The notes under the pieces were generated by a model. It saw nothing but the letters and a program-made list of their open reading frames with translations, was not told the origin of the DNA and did no database searches. 64,000 bases of DNA from Solanum dulcamara (taxonomy: Eukaryota; Streptophyta; Magnoliopsida; Solanales; Solanaceae), in the NCBI RefSeq assembly GCF_947179165.1, contig NC_077242.1:76303097-76367096 (forward strand), given 5' to 3'. Positions 36,701 to 49,731 of this stretch are shown here, one piece after another. Position 1 is the first letter of the stretch; each line of letters begins with the position of its first letter. The position numbers and the translations under genes were made by a program.

Positions 36701-39700
36701 ACACACGAAAAACTTGCAAAATCATCAAATTCTTGCGTCGCCCATAAAACATTCCTAAACGCCGTAGTAGCCCCACTAGGGCAACTTGAGTAATTCCCCA
36801 TGTCATTATAGACGTTACTAAATAAGAATTTAAGAAAATTCGACTCGGACCACCGGCACCTAAAAAATCCGTAGACTAACACACACGAAAAACTAACAAA
36901 ATTGTCTAATTCCTATTGCATTGCCCCTAAAATGCTCCTTAACGTAGTAGAAGCCCTGTTGAAGCTATTGGAGGATTTCTCCAGGTCGTTAAGGACGCTA
37001 ATAAAGAAGAATCTAAAAAAATTCGACCCGGACCCCCAACACCTAAAAACTCTGTGGGCTAACAAATACAAAATATTGGCAAAATGGCGTGATCATGTTG
37101 TGTCACCCTTAAAATGCTATTTCATGCTATAGAAGCCCCGTCGAGGCTAATAGAGTCTTTCTCATTTCATTACGGACGCTAATAAAGAAGAATTCTAGAA
37201 AATTAGATCTCAAACATCCGACATCTAATGAATCCGTGGGCTAACACATGCGAAAAACTAGTAAAATCACCTAATTCCTATTGCGTCGCCCCTAAAATTT
37301 CCCTAAATGTCGTAGAAGCCCCATTGGGCTACTGGAGTTGTTCTCTAAGTCGTTACTGATGCTACTAAATAATAATTCTAGAAATTTTGACCCTCACCCC
37401 CAGCACCTAAAAAATTCGTGGGCTAACACATACGAAAACTAGCAAAATCACCTAAATCCTATTTTATCACCTCTAAAATACTCCTAAATGTCGTAGAAGC
37501 CCCACTGGGGCTATTGGAGTCGGTCCCTAGGTCGTTATGAACACTACTAAAGAAGAATCCTAGAAAATTCTTCTCGACCTCCAGAACCTAAAAAATCTGT
37601 GGGCTAACACATGAAAAACTTATAAAATCGCCTAATTCTTGTTGGATCACCCATAAAATACTCCTAAACACTGTAGAAGCCCCTACGGTGCTACTGCAGT
37701 CATTCCCAGGTTGTTATAGGCACTACTAAATAAGAATCCAAAAAAATTCGACTGAAACCCCCGGCACCAAAAAAATCCATAGGCTAATACAAACGAAAAA
37801 ATGGCAAAATCGCCTAATTCATATTGTGCCGCCTCTAAAATACTCCTAAATGTCATAGAAGTCCCTACAGTGCTACTAGAGTCATTACGCAGGTCGTTAC
37901 AGTCATTACTAAAGAAGAATCCAAAATTATTCGACCCGAACCCCCGGTACCTAAAAATATTTGTAGACTAACACACATAAAAACTGACAAAATCGCCTAA
38001 TTCTCATTGTGTCGCCCCTAAAATGCTCCTAAACGCCATAGAAGCCCCATCGAGGCTGCTGGAGTTGATAACAGTGCTACTAAAGAAGAATCTAAGAAAA
38101 TTCATATTGTCCCCCAGCACCTAAAAAATCTGTGGGTTAACACACATGAAGAACTAGCAAAATCGCCTAATTCCTATTGCGTCACCTTTAAAATAGTCCT
38201 AAACGGAGAAGAAGCCCCTGCGGGGCTACTGGAATTATTCTCCAGGTCGTTACGGGCGTTACTAAAGAAAAATTTAAGAAAATTCAACCAAGATCCCCGA
38301 CACCTTAAAAAAGCGTAGGCTAACACACAACGAAAAACTGCAAAATCAGCTAATTCCTATTGTGTCATTCCTGAAATGCTCCTAAATGAAGTAGAAGCCC
38401 CGTTGAGGCTATTGGAGTCATTTTCAAAGTTGTTATGGATGCTACTAAAGATGAATCCAACAAAATTCAACTCGAACCCCCAGCACCTAAAAATCCATAG
38501 GCTAACACACATACAAAAAACTGGCACAATCATTTAATTCCTCTTGAGTCGTCTATAAAATCCTCCTAAACGATGTAGAAGCCTCATCGGGGCTACTAGA
38601 GTCATTCCATCGGTCGTTACGAATGCAACTAAAGAAGAATTCAAGAATATTCGACCCAGACCCCTGGCACTTAACAAATCTGTGGGCGTTAAAACACGAA
38701 AAACTGATAAAATAGCCTAATTTATATTGCGTCTCCCCTAAAATTCTTCTATACACTGTAAAAGCCTAGCTAGGCTACTGGAGTCGTTTCTAGATCATTA
38801 CAGACGCTAATAAAAAAGAATCTAAGAAAAATTTAATCCTAACCCCGGCAGCTAAAAAATTGGTGGGCTAACACACATAAAAAATGATAAAATCGCCTAA
38901 ATTCTGTTGCATCGCCCCAAAATATTCCTAAATGTCGTAAAAATGCCAATGGGGCTACTGGATTCATGTACCAGGTCGTTACGGACACTACTAAAGAAGA
39001 ATCTAAGAAAATTCTCTCTGAACCCTCGGCACCTAAAAAATTTAAGAGCTAACACACACGAAAAATTGGCAAAATTGCCTAATTTCTATTGCGTCGCCCT
39101 AAAATGCACCAAAACTCCGTAGAAGCCTTGGCGGGGCGACTGGATCGTTCCCAGGTCCTTACGAACGCTACTAAAAAAGAATTTAATAATATTTTACCAG
39201 ACCCCTGGCACCCAAAAAATCTGTGGGTTAACACACACAAAATACTAGAAAATCCTTTAATTCCTGTTACGTTGCCTCTAAAATACTCCTAAATGCCGTA
39301 GAAGTCCCACCGGGTCTATTGGAGTCGATCCCCAAGTTGTTATAAAAGCTACTAAAGAAGAATCTAAGAAAAATTCATATCGGCCCCCAGCACCTAAAAA
39401 ATGTTTGGGTTAGCACACACGAAGAATTGGCAAAATCGCCTAGTTCCTGTTGCGTAGCCCCTAAAATACTCCTAAACATCGTAGATGCTCCTACGATGCT
39501 ACTAGAGTCAATAACTAGGTCATTACGGTGCTACTAAAGAAGAATCGAAGATGATTCGATACGGACCCCCAGCAATTAAGAAATCTATAAGCTACACATA
39601 CGAAGAACTGACAAAATCAGTTAATTCCTATTGCGTCGCCTCTAAAATACTCCTTAATGTAGTAAAAGCTCTGCCGGGGCTACTGGAGTCATTCCCAAGA

Positions 39701-40572
39701 TTGTTATGGATGCTACTAAAGACGAATCAAACAAAATTCGACCTGGATCCCGACACCTAAAATATCCATTGGCTAACACATACGAAAAACTAAAAAAATA
39801 GTCTAATTCCTTTTGCGTCACCCCTAAAATGCTCCCAAATGTCGAAGAAGCCTCGCTAGGCCTACTGGAGTCGTTCCCTAGGTCGTTACGGATACTAGTT
39901 AAGAAGAATCCAAAAATATTCATCCTGGACCCCCTTCACCTAAAAAGTATGTGGGCTAACACACGAAAAACTGGCAAAATCTCCTAATTTTTGGTTGTGT
40001 CACCCTAAAATGCTCCTAAACACTATAGAAGCTCTGCTGGGCTACTAGAGTTGTTCTCCAGGTCGTTACAAACTTTACTACAGAAGAATTTAAGAAAATT
40101 CGACCTAGACCCAGCACCTAAAAAATCTATGGACTAGCATACTGGATTCATTCTCCAGTTTGTTACGGATGCTACTAAAGAGAAATATAAGACAATTCTC
40201 TCCTAATTCCTGTTGTATCACCCTAAAATGCTCTTAAACGCCATAGAAACCTCATCGAGGCTACTGGAATCCTTTTCTAAGTCATTATGGACGCTATTTA
40301 AGAAGAATCCAAGAAAATTCGACCAGACCACTGGCACCTAAAATTAATCCATAGGCTAACACACACGAAAAACTGGCAAAATCGCCTAATTCCTATTGCG
40401 TCGCCCTTTAAATGCTCCTAAATCCTGTAAATCCCTATCGGGGCTACTAGAGTCGCCCCTAAAATTCTCCTAAACGCCTATTACATTGCCCCTAAAATGC
40501 TCCTAAAAGCCATAGAAGCCCCACTGGGGCTACTGGAGTCGTTCTCCACGTCGTTAAGGACTCTACTAATGA
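21742..40572 (+). repeat. Satellite family C, 180-183-bp monomers, about 103 copies
   Basis: Consensus of 183 bp by eye, in order: GGGCTAACACACACGAAAAA, CTGGCAAAATCGCCTAATTC, CTGTTGCGTCGCCCCTAAAA, TGCTCCTAAACGCCGTAGAA, GCCCCGCCGGGGCTACTGGA, GTCGTTCCCCAGGTCGTTAC, GGATGCTACTAAAGAAGAAT, CCAAGAAAATTCGACCCGGA, CCCCCGGCACCTAAAAAATC, CGT. Anchors at 21978, 22161, 22340 and 22521 show the period. The copy number is block length divided by 182. Individual copies differ at many sites, mostly C/T and G/A, and some are shortened (26280, 26760, 40135). The first 60 bp of the monomer align with families A and B; the rest does not align easily. The many ORFs of 60-148 codons on both strands are monomer translations. 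No insertion of another element is seen in these 18.8 kb. Confidence 0.95.
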
Positions 40573-43500
40573 CACAAAAATTAGAAAAATGCCTATTTCC
40601 TCTTGTGCGGCTCCTAAACGCTATGTATATGTCGTGAATCATGCCGAGGCTACACGTACTTCTCCGTACGGAGGTTCCCATGAGGGTTTTTGATAAAATC
40701 TACCTAAAGTCATATCATCAAAATATTCTTGGGATAACACAAGAAAAATGAAAAAATTACTTAATTTCTCTTGCGCGATCCCTAAATTCTATGAATACAC
40801 CATGTATCATGTCGAGACTACACGTTATGCTCATCTGGGTACTTATGGAGGGTCCCAATAAGGGTTCCAAAAAAAATTGACTAAAAGTCATATCACCAAA
40901 ATATTAATGGATTAACATACATGAAAAATGAGAAAATTGCCAAATTCTGCTTGTACGGCCCTAAATGCTATGAATACACCATAAATTATCCGGAGGTAAC
41001 ACATATTGCTCCCGAGTAATTATAAAGGGTTCCATAAAAGTTTCATAAAAATTAAACGAAAGTCATATCACCAAAATATTAATAGGCTAACACATATGAA
41101 AAATGAGAAACTCGTCTAATTCTGTTTATGGGCCCCTAAATTATATGAATACACCGTGGATCGTATCGAGGTTACAAGTACTGCTTCGTCGGGTACTTAC
41201 GGAGGGTCCCATAAGGGTTTCAAGAAAAATTATCCTAAAATCATATGACCAAAATATTCATGAACTAACACATATGAAAAATGAGAAAATCGTCTAATTT
41301 CGCTTGTGCGACTTCTATAAGGAATGAATACTCCATGGATTGTGCCGAAACTATGCGTAGTGCTATCTACAGGTACTCATGAAGGGTCCTATAAGGGTTT
41401 TAAAAAGATATGACCAAATCGTCATTGGGATCTTGAGGTCTTATGAAGATGGAGATTTCTTTTAGTTTATATAAAAAAAAGGAATATAACCAAAACATTA
41501 TTAGGCTAAAATACGAAAAATGAGAAAAAATCGCTTCATTCTTCTTGTACAAACCTCAAATGCTACTAATATGTTGTGAATCATGCCGAGGCTACACGTA
41601 CTACTTATCCAGATACTTACGAATGGTCCCATAAAGGCAAAAAATTTTGGACCAAAATTCATATCATCAAAATATTTATGGGCTAACACATACGAAAAAT
41701 GAGAAAATAGCCAAATTTTGCTTGTGCGGCCCCTAATGAATATGACGATTGTGCCAAGTCTACACATACTGGTCCTTCGGGTACTTACGAATGGTCTCAT
41801 AAATATTTTGAAAAATATTTGATCGAAAGTCATATCACCAAAATATTCATGGGCTTACACATATGAAAAATGAAAAAATCATCTAGTTCCGCTTGTACGA
41901 CCCCATAAGGATTTCAATTTTTTTTAAAAGCAATATCATCAAAGTATTCATGCGCTAACATACACAAAAATTGAGAAAACTGCCTAATTCTACTTTTGCT
42001 AGCCCCTGAATGCTATGAATACGCCCTAGATGGTGTAGATGCTACATATATTGCTCCCCCAGGTACTTATGGAGGATCCAATAAAGGTTTTGGAAAATAT
42101 TGACCAAAATTCATATCACCAAAATATTTATGTGCTAATACACACGAAAAAATAAGACAATCACCTAATTTTGCTTGTGCGGTCCCTAAATGCTATGAAT
42201 ACGCCATTGATCGTGTCGAAGCAACACGTACTGCTCAATTGGATATCTTTAGAGGGTCCCATAAATGTTTCAAAAAAAATAAATTGAAAGATATATGATC
42301 AAAATATTCATACGCTAATATACTCAAAAAAATGAGAAAATCGGGCCGAGGCTATACGTACTGCTCTCCCATGTACTTAATGAGGGTATTATAAAGGTTT
42401 CAGAAAAAAAAATTGATCGAAATTCATATCACCAAAATATTCATAGACTAACAAAGGGTACCATAGAGGTTTCGAGAAATAATTAATTGAAAGCCATATT
42501 AGAAAAACATTGATGCGCTAACACACACGAAAAATAGGAAAATTGCCTTATTCCGTTTGTGCGTCCCCTAAATTCTATGAATACGCCATGGATCGTGCCA
42601 AGGCTACACATTCTGCTCCCAAGGTTACTAACGGAGGGTCCCATAAGGTTTGAAAAAAATTTGACCGAAAGTCATTTCACCAAAATATTCATAAGCTAAC
42701 ACACACGAAAAATGAGAAAATCACCTGATTCTGCTTGTGTGACCCTAAATGCTATAAACACACCAAAGATCGTGTTGAGGCTACATGTACTGCTCTCCTG
42801 GTTACTTACAGAGAGTCCCATAAAGGTTTCTAAAAAAAATTGATTGAAAGTCATATCAAAGTATTCATGAGCTAACACACACGAAAAATGATAAAATCGT
42901 CAAATTTCTCTTGTGCGGCCCTAAATGTTATTAATACATCGTTGATCATACCACGACTACACGTATTATTCCTACGGGTACTTATGAAGGTTCTAATAAA
43001 GGTTTGAGAAAAAAATTGACCGAAAGTATATCACCAAAATATTCATGGGTTAACACTAGAAAAATAAGTAAATTACTTAATTCTGCTTGTGCGGATCCTA
43101 AATGCTATAAATACATCATGGATAGTGTCGAGTCTGTAATTACTGCTCCCCTGGTACATACGGAGGATCTCATAAAGGTTTTAGAAAATTTTTTGATAGA
43201 ATAGCATATCACCAAAATATTAACTGGCTAACACACGAAAAATGAGAAAATTGTCTAGTTTCCCTTGTGCGGCCCTAAATTTTATAAATACGCCATTGAT
43301 TGTGCTAAGGATACACGTACTACTCCCTCGGAGTACTTACGGAGGACCCCTTAAAGGTTTCGAATTTGTTTTAACCAAAAGTCATATAACCAAAATATTC
43401 ATAGGCTAACACACATAAAAAAAATACAAAAATCACATAATTCTGCTTGTGCACCCCTAAATGCTATGAATACACCGTGGATTGTGTTGATTCTACATGC

Positions 43501-46462
43501 ACTTCTCCCGCGGGTAATTTCAGAGGTTCCCATAAAGGTTTCAAAAAAAATTGACTGAAAGTCATATCACCAAAATATTCATTTGATAACACACATAAAA
43601 AATTAGAAAATCGCTTAATTCTCTTTGTGCATCCCTAAATGCTATGAATACGATGCGGATTGTGTCGATGCTACATGTACTACTTCCTCAGGTACTTACA
43701 GAGGGTCCCATAAAAGTTTTAAAATTGTTTTTACTAAAAGACATATCACTAAAATATACATTGTCTAACACACATATGAAAAATGAGAAAATAGCATAAT
43801 TTCGCTTGTGCAATCCCTAAATGCTATAAATACATCGTGCATCATGCTGAGGAGACATATACTGCTCCCCCGGGTATTTATGGACGGTTCCATAAAGGTT
43901 TCAAAAAAATTGACCAAAAGTCCTATCATCAAAATATTCATGGCCTAACACATAAAAAAATGAGAAAATCCCTTAATTCTGCTTTTGCGGCCCCTCAAAG
44001 TTATGAATATGGCGTGGATCATTCCGGAGGTACAAATACTTCTCCCCCGGGTACTTGCAAAGGGTCCCATAAAGATTTCAATTTTTTTTTGACCGTAAGC
44101 CATATCATCAAAATATTCATGGGCTAACACACAAAAAAAATACAAAAAATTGCATAATTTTGCTTGTGCGGCACTAAATGCTATAAATACGCCGTGGATT
44201 GTGACAAGGATACACATATTGCTCTTTATGGTACTTACGTAGGGTCCCATAAATATTTCAAAATTTTTTTGATCGAAAGTCATATCACCAAATATTCCTA
44301 CACACGAAAAATAAGAAAATCGCTTAATTTTGCTTGTACGACCCCTAAATTTTATAAGTACACCGTGGATTGTGCCGAGGCTACACGTACTTCTCCCCTG
44401 GGTACTTATAGAGGCTCTCATAAAGTTTTTAGAAACAAATTGACTGAAAGTCATATCACTAAAATATTAATTGGCTAGCACGAAAAATGAGAAAATCGCA
44501 TAATTCCATTTTTGCGATCCTAAATTCTATGAATATATCGTGGATTGTGCATAGGATACACATAGTGCTTCCCTGGGTACTTAAGAATGGTATATATTTC
44601 AAAAAAAAATTGACCAAAAGTTATATCACCTAAATATTCATGGGTTAAAACATGAAAAATGAGAAAATTGTTTAATTTCAATTGTGCGACCCCTAAATGC
44701 TATGAATACACTGTGGATCATGATGAGGCTTCACGTACGACTCCCTTGGATACTTATGGAGGGTCCCATAAAAAAATGATTTTTTTTAATTGAAAGTCAT
44801 ATGACCAAAATATTTATAGGCTAACACACAGAAAAATAAAAAAATCACCTAATTCCATTTGTGTGACCCATAAATGCTATGAATAAATCGTGGATAGTGA
44901 TGAGGCTACACGTACTGCATCGAGGTAGTTACAGTGGATCCCATAAAGATTTCGAAAAGAAATTGACTGAAAGCAATATCACCAAAATATTCATCGAATA
45001 ACACACACGAAAATTAAGAAAATTGTCTAATCCTCTTCTGGACCCATAAATGTTATGAATACGCCACGAATCATACCTATTCTACACGTACTACTCCCCT
45101 GGGTAGTTAGGGAGAGTCCCATAAAGATTTTAAAAAAAATTTGACCGAAATCCATATCACTAAAATAATAACGTGCTAACACACACGGAAAATGAGAAAA
45201 TCGTCTTGCTTGTGCGGCCCCTAAATGTTATGAATACGCCGTGGATCGTGTTGAGACCACATGTACTACTCCATTGGGTTCTTACTGAGGGTCCCATGAA
45301 GGTTTCAAAAAAAATTGGGCAAAAGTCATATAACAAAAATATTCATGTGTAATACACGAAAAATGAAAAAATTATCTAATTTCGCTTGTGCAACCCTAAA
45401 TGCTATGAATATACCGTGGTCATGCCGAGGCTACACATAGTTCTCACATGGGTACTTACGGAGGTTCCCATAGAAGTTTTGGAAAAAAATTGATTAAAAA
45501 TTATATCACCAAAATATTCATGGGCTAATACACGAAAAATGAGAAAATCACTTAATTTTGCTTGTGAGACCCTTAAATACTATGAATACAAAGTGGATCG
45601 TGACCAGGCTACACATAATGCTCCTCTAGTTAGTTATGGAGGGTCCCATAAAGGTTTGAATTTTTTTTGACGGAAAGTCATATCACCAAAATATTTATAC
45701 GCTAACACACACGAAAAATGAGAAAATTATCTAATTTCGTTTGTGCGGCTCCTAAATGCTATGAATACATCGTGGATCGTGTCGATGCTACACTTACTGC
45801 TCCCCCTGGTATTTTCAGAGCTTCCCATAAATATTTCAAAAAAAATTTGACCGAAAGTCATTTCACCAAAATATATATGGGCTAACACACAAAAAATGAG
45901 AAAATTGTCTAATTCTGCTTGTAAGACCCCTAATTGCTATGAATACCCCATGGATTGTGATGAAGCTACAAGTAATGCTCTTATGGGTACTTACGGAGGG
46001 TCCATAAAGGTATAAAAAATTGACCGAAAGTTATCACCAAAATATTCTTGGGTAACACACATGAAAATGAGAAAATTGCCTAATTCCGCTTGTGTGGTTC
46101 CTAAATTCTATGAATACGCCATAAATCGTACTGATGTTATATGTACTGCTCCACCGGATACTTATGGAGGGTCCCATAATGATTTCAAAAAAGAGTTGAT
46201 CGAAAGTCATATCACTAAAATATTCATGGGTTAACACATACGAAATATGAGAAAATCGTTTAATTCCGCTTGCATGGCCCGTAATGCTACGAATACGCCA
46301 TGGATTATGATGAGGCTACACATGCTGCTCTTTCGGGTACTTAAGGAGGGTCGTATATGGTTTTTGAAAAAATTGACCAAAAACTATATCACCAAAATAT
46401 TCATGGGCTTACACACACGAAAAATGATAAATTGGACTAATACAGCCTATGCGTCCCTAAAT

Positions 46463-46813
46463 CAGGGTCAACTCTATGTGGTAAATAATAAAGCATATGC
46501 CTTAGGCCCCAATTTTGGGGGGCCTCAAATTTTTACCGAGAATAAATTATATGTCAATTTTTCATAGAAAAAATAATTATTTATGATAAAATTATTTTTT
46601 TTAAAAACTATATTATTTTATTCTCTTTAGCCTAGTTCAAACAAAAGGAATCAAGAAAATATGATTTTGTCTGCTTACCTTCTTTCCGCAAACATTCACA
46701 TTATTTTATTCCTTTTAACTGCTTTGGTACTCTCCTTTCTTCAATTTTTTGATAAGTTAGAATATTACTCTATCAACAACATGAATCCATAGTGAAAAAG
46801 TGTTGAATATAGT
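46463..46813 (+). mobile_element. hAT-like transposon fragment inserted in satellite B
   Basis: A monomer is interrupted between CCCTAAAT (to 46462) and GCTATGAATACGC (from 46814). The 351-bp insert starts CAGGGTCAACTCTATG and continues TGCCTTAGGCCCC and TTGGGGGGCCTCAAATTTT. That beginning resembles the left end of plant hAT elements with a CAGGG terminus and a following GGCCCC stretch (memory-based). The right end, GTTGAATATAGT, does not mirror it and I see no 8-bp target duplication, so the insert is probably truncated or rearranged. Confidence 0.5.
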
Positions 46814-47362
46814 GCTATGAATACGCAGTCGATCGGTCTGAGGCTACACGTACTTCTCCTCCGGGTACTTTCAGAGTGTCCCATAAAGTTTTCAATTTTT
46901 TTTTATCGAAAGTCATATCACCAAAATATTAATGGGCTAATACACACAAAAAATGAGAAAAATCCCTAGTTCTGCTTGTGTTGTCCCTAATGCTATGAAT
47001 ATGTCGTGGTTCAGGCCGAGGTTACACGTAATGCTCCCTCGGTACTTACGGAGTGTCTAATAAAGGCTTTGGAAAAAAATTGACCGAAATCCATATTACT
47101 AAAATATTCATGGGCTAACACATATGGAAAATGAAAAAATTGCCTAATTTCGTTTGTACGACCCCTAAATTCTATGAATATGCCATGGATTGTGTCTAGG
47201 CTACACGTACTTCTATCCCAAATATTTAATGAGGGTCCCATAACGATTTTGGGAAGAAATTGACCGAAAGGCAATGTACCAAAATATTAATGGCTAACAC
47301 ACATAAAAATGAGAAAATCGCCTAATTCCACTTGTACGATCCTTAAATTTTAAAAAATGGTA

Positions 47363-47367
47363 TGGAT
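47363..47367. repeat. Target site duplication, left copy (TGGAT)
   Basis: TGGAT directly precedes the solo LTR start TGTTATG. The same five bases follow its end at 49732-49736. TGGAT belongs to the family B motif CCGTGGATCGTG. Confidence 0.85.
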
Positions 47368-48039
47368 TGTTATGTCGAAAAAATAGACAAAGTGTAAAAT
47401 TAATTTCATCTTTATAAAAAAAAATCAATTTTAGTAAAAGAGGAGTCGCCACTTAATTTTTTAAAGAAATTAAGAAAACTTAATTTAAAAAACTCTAACA
47501 GATTTAAGTCTTAAAAATTTAGAGAAAAAGGGTACGAGGTTCATATTACTATTTTAAGAAGGTTTTAGCACTTAAAATAGTCGCTAACATGCGGTTATCC
47601 AACGATTTGAAAATTATTTGACTAACTTTGGAAAATATTAATTTAAAAGGAAACGAAGACTTTGAAATTATTTTTAGAAAAAAATTGATAAAGCTTAAAC
47701 ATTTGATTATAATATACATGTATATATATATATATATGTATATAAAAAAAAGAAGTAAAAGTTTATCAATAACTAAGTAAATATAGAAAATCATTTTAAG
47801 AATAAATTAACATGAATTGGTTTATCCTTAGGGGAATTCAATTAAGTTAAATCAAACTAATCAACTTCTACGTTAGTATAAACAAACGTAAATAAATAAA
47901 ATAAATTATTACAATCCGAATTAAATATAAATGAATAAAGTATGAAAATTTGGTCCAACAGTTAGTTTCTGTACGTCTGGACTAAGTTATTGGGCCATCT
48001 GCATTTTGGGCCTTAAGCTCAATCCCATTATATATCGCA

Positions 48040-48310
48040 GCTGTATATACACTGTATTGAATCGTATATACACCATATACCACGTGTTTGTTTCCTGTAG
48101 ATGCTGTATATCACTGTATATCATTTTATATCACCGTGTATCAGACTGTATATACATTGTATACAGTTTTTATTCCTTGTAGCTGCTGCATATTACTGTA
48201 TATACATTATATATAGTGTTTTTCCCCTGTATCTACTGTATATAACTGCATATATACTGTATATAGTGTATATATAACATTATTTCTTTACATCAAATTG
48301 TATACACACT
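48040..48310. repeat. Degenerate TGTATATCAC-type short repeats in the solo LTR
   Basis: CTGTATAT, ACTGTATA and TATATACA blocks recur about every 12-25 bp. They resemble no gene and lie fully inside the LTR. Confidence 0.8.
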
Positions 48311-48931
48311 GTATATCAGTGTATACGATACTATTTTCCACTTGTATTTCGTGTATACAACCTAATATCAATATTCAAATCATAGATATTACCTTTTTCC
48401 ATGTATCAACTTTTCAACAATTTGAGCAAGATGATGGGAGACTCAAAACTCAACGATATGCAAGGATTGAGTCCAAAGATGAACTCGAATTGTATCACAT
48501 GCACCAAAATAAAATTACAGAAGCATCTACTCATTTTAAACTAAACAAAGGAATATATCATGATATGTTAAGGTATCAAATGGATGGGCATCCTATAAGT
48601 GACTAACAACATGCTAACTAACTTAATTTTAAAGAAAGAATTAAATCAATTAGGCCATGAAATTTCTAATTAAATAACAACTTTAAGCATATTTTATTAT
48701 CTAAATCATGTTAAATGAAGAAATTAAAAATATTAAAATCTATATTGTCAAGGAAAACTACTTAAAAAATAATGAACAAAACTAAGTGCTTTCATGAATT
48801 AATCCTAACATATGCTAGCTATAACAAATTTATATCATTAGTCTAATTATTCTTAATATATACTAACTAAAAAAACAAGACTACGAATCAACTAAATATG
48901 AAGTAAAATAAAGCTGAGAAAAGATCTTACC

Positions 48932-49086
48932 TCTTTCCGAGCCGCGAGATTGAAGACGATGAGCGGAAGACATTCACCATCATCCAAGAGCTTGATGGAA
49001 CTCCAATCTCTTTCCGAGCCGCGAGATTGAAGACGATGAGCGGAAGACATTCACCACCATCCAAGAGCTTGATGGAACTCCAATCT
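48932..49086. repeat. 76-bp tandem duplication in the solo LTR
   Basis: TCTTTCCGAGCCGCGAGATT through CTTGATGGAACTCCAATC (48932-49007) is repeated at once from 49008 to about 49083. The copies are almost identical (CACCATCATCC against CACCACCATCC), so the duplication is recent relative to the LTR. Confidence 0.93.
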
Positions 49087-49731
49087 ACAAAAAAGATAAA
49101 ATAAAAGATTAAAAATTTAGACTCGAACCTTCGTGGGTTCGACGTTATAAGAACACTGTTCTTAGCCTAAATTTTGACTTCAATCTCCTATTTTCCTTGA
49201 AGAAAAATATAGATTGAAAGCTAAAAAATTTCACAACTTTTAGGCTAGGGACAAGAGTCCAAAAATCCTAGCCAAGTTAAGAAAATTTCTAACTTTGGGG
49301 TGGCTAAAAAAACCTCCCACTTCTCCCTCTTCTTAATAAGAATATGAGTCTTTATATAGGCTCCAAAAACTTTAAATTTTCATACAATTTTCGATGTGGG
49401 AGTTTGGAATTTTTTTTTATTTTTTTTTAAGAAAAAACTAAAATTTTCAAAAATGCAAACTATAATTAAACTAACCTAACTAACATTGTATTTAGTAAAA
49501 AAATAAAATCTTTTGAGGTGATTTTCGAATAACCACATAAATATTAATCAAATATATAGTTATATAGAAATATGTGTATTACACTAAAATTTATAAAAAG
49601 GTAAAAATAGTTAAGAATAATATGAAAATATATTATTTTTTTTTATAAAAGCTAATTATTTCAAAATGTTCGAATTCAAAGAAACTCGATAGCTAATTTG
49701 CGTTGTAGATGGTCAAAATTGGGTGTCAACA

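Larger units (their letters stand above)
40573..47367 (+). repeat. Satellite family B, right part, about 178-bp monomers
   Basis: Same monomer as 14441-15322, with about 36 copies by length. The switch from family C falls at GGACTCTACTAATGA followed by CACAAAAATTAGAAAAATGCC. After that point every copy has the B-type CCTAAATGCTATGAATACGC, GAGGCTACACGTACT and GGTACTTACGGAGGGTCCCA. A short foreign stretch lies at about 41405-41490, a shortened copy near 42340-42450, and a hAT-like fragment at 46463-46813. The block is cut at TATGGAT by the solo LTR at 47368. Confidence 0.93.
47368..49731 (-). mobile_element. Solo LTR of a Ty3/gypsy (Tat/Ogre-like) element, 2364 bp
   Basis: The block has terminal TGTT...AACA and a perfect 5-bp duplication TGGAT on both sides, with satellite B on each flank. 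On the minus strand it starts TGTTGACACCCAATTTTGAC and has GGAGTCGCCAC (plus-strand reading) near 47442. Both are typical of Solanaceae Tat/Ogre-type LTRs as I remember them. A minus-strand TATATAAAGACTCATATTC near 49346-49364 is a fitting promoter TATA. Inside are TGTATATCACTGTATATC-type repeats (48040-48310) and a 76-bp tandem duplication (48932-49086). No gag or pol is present, so this is a solo LTR left after LTR-LTR recombination. The 102-codon ORF at 48298-48606 is not a recognisable gene. Confidence 0.85.

Noticed and set aside
21742..40572. CRISPR-like array of repeats and spacers
   Set aside because: The repeats are contiguous 180-bp monomers without unique spacers, in a plant nuclear context.
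21742..47367. Dozens of ORFs of 60-148 codons on both strands
   Set aside because: They are translations of satellite monomers, vary by indels from copy to copy, and match no domain I know. They are not annotated as genes; the open-frame pattern is reported only as an observation.
48298..48606. 102-codon plus-strand ORF
   Set aside because: It lies wholly inside a solo LTR and starts in low-complexity TGTATA repeats, with no recognisable domain.
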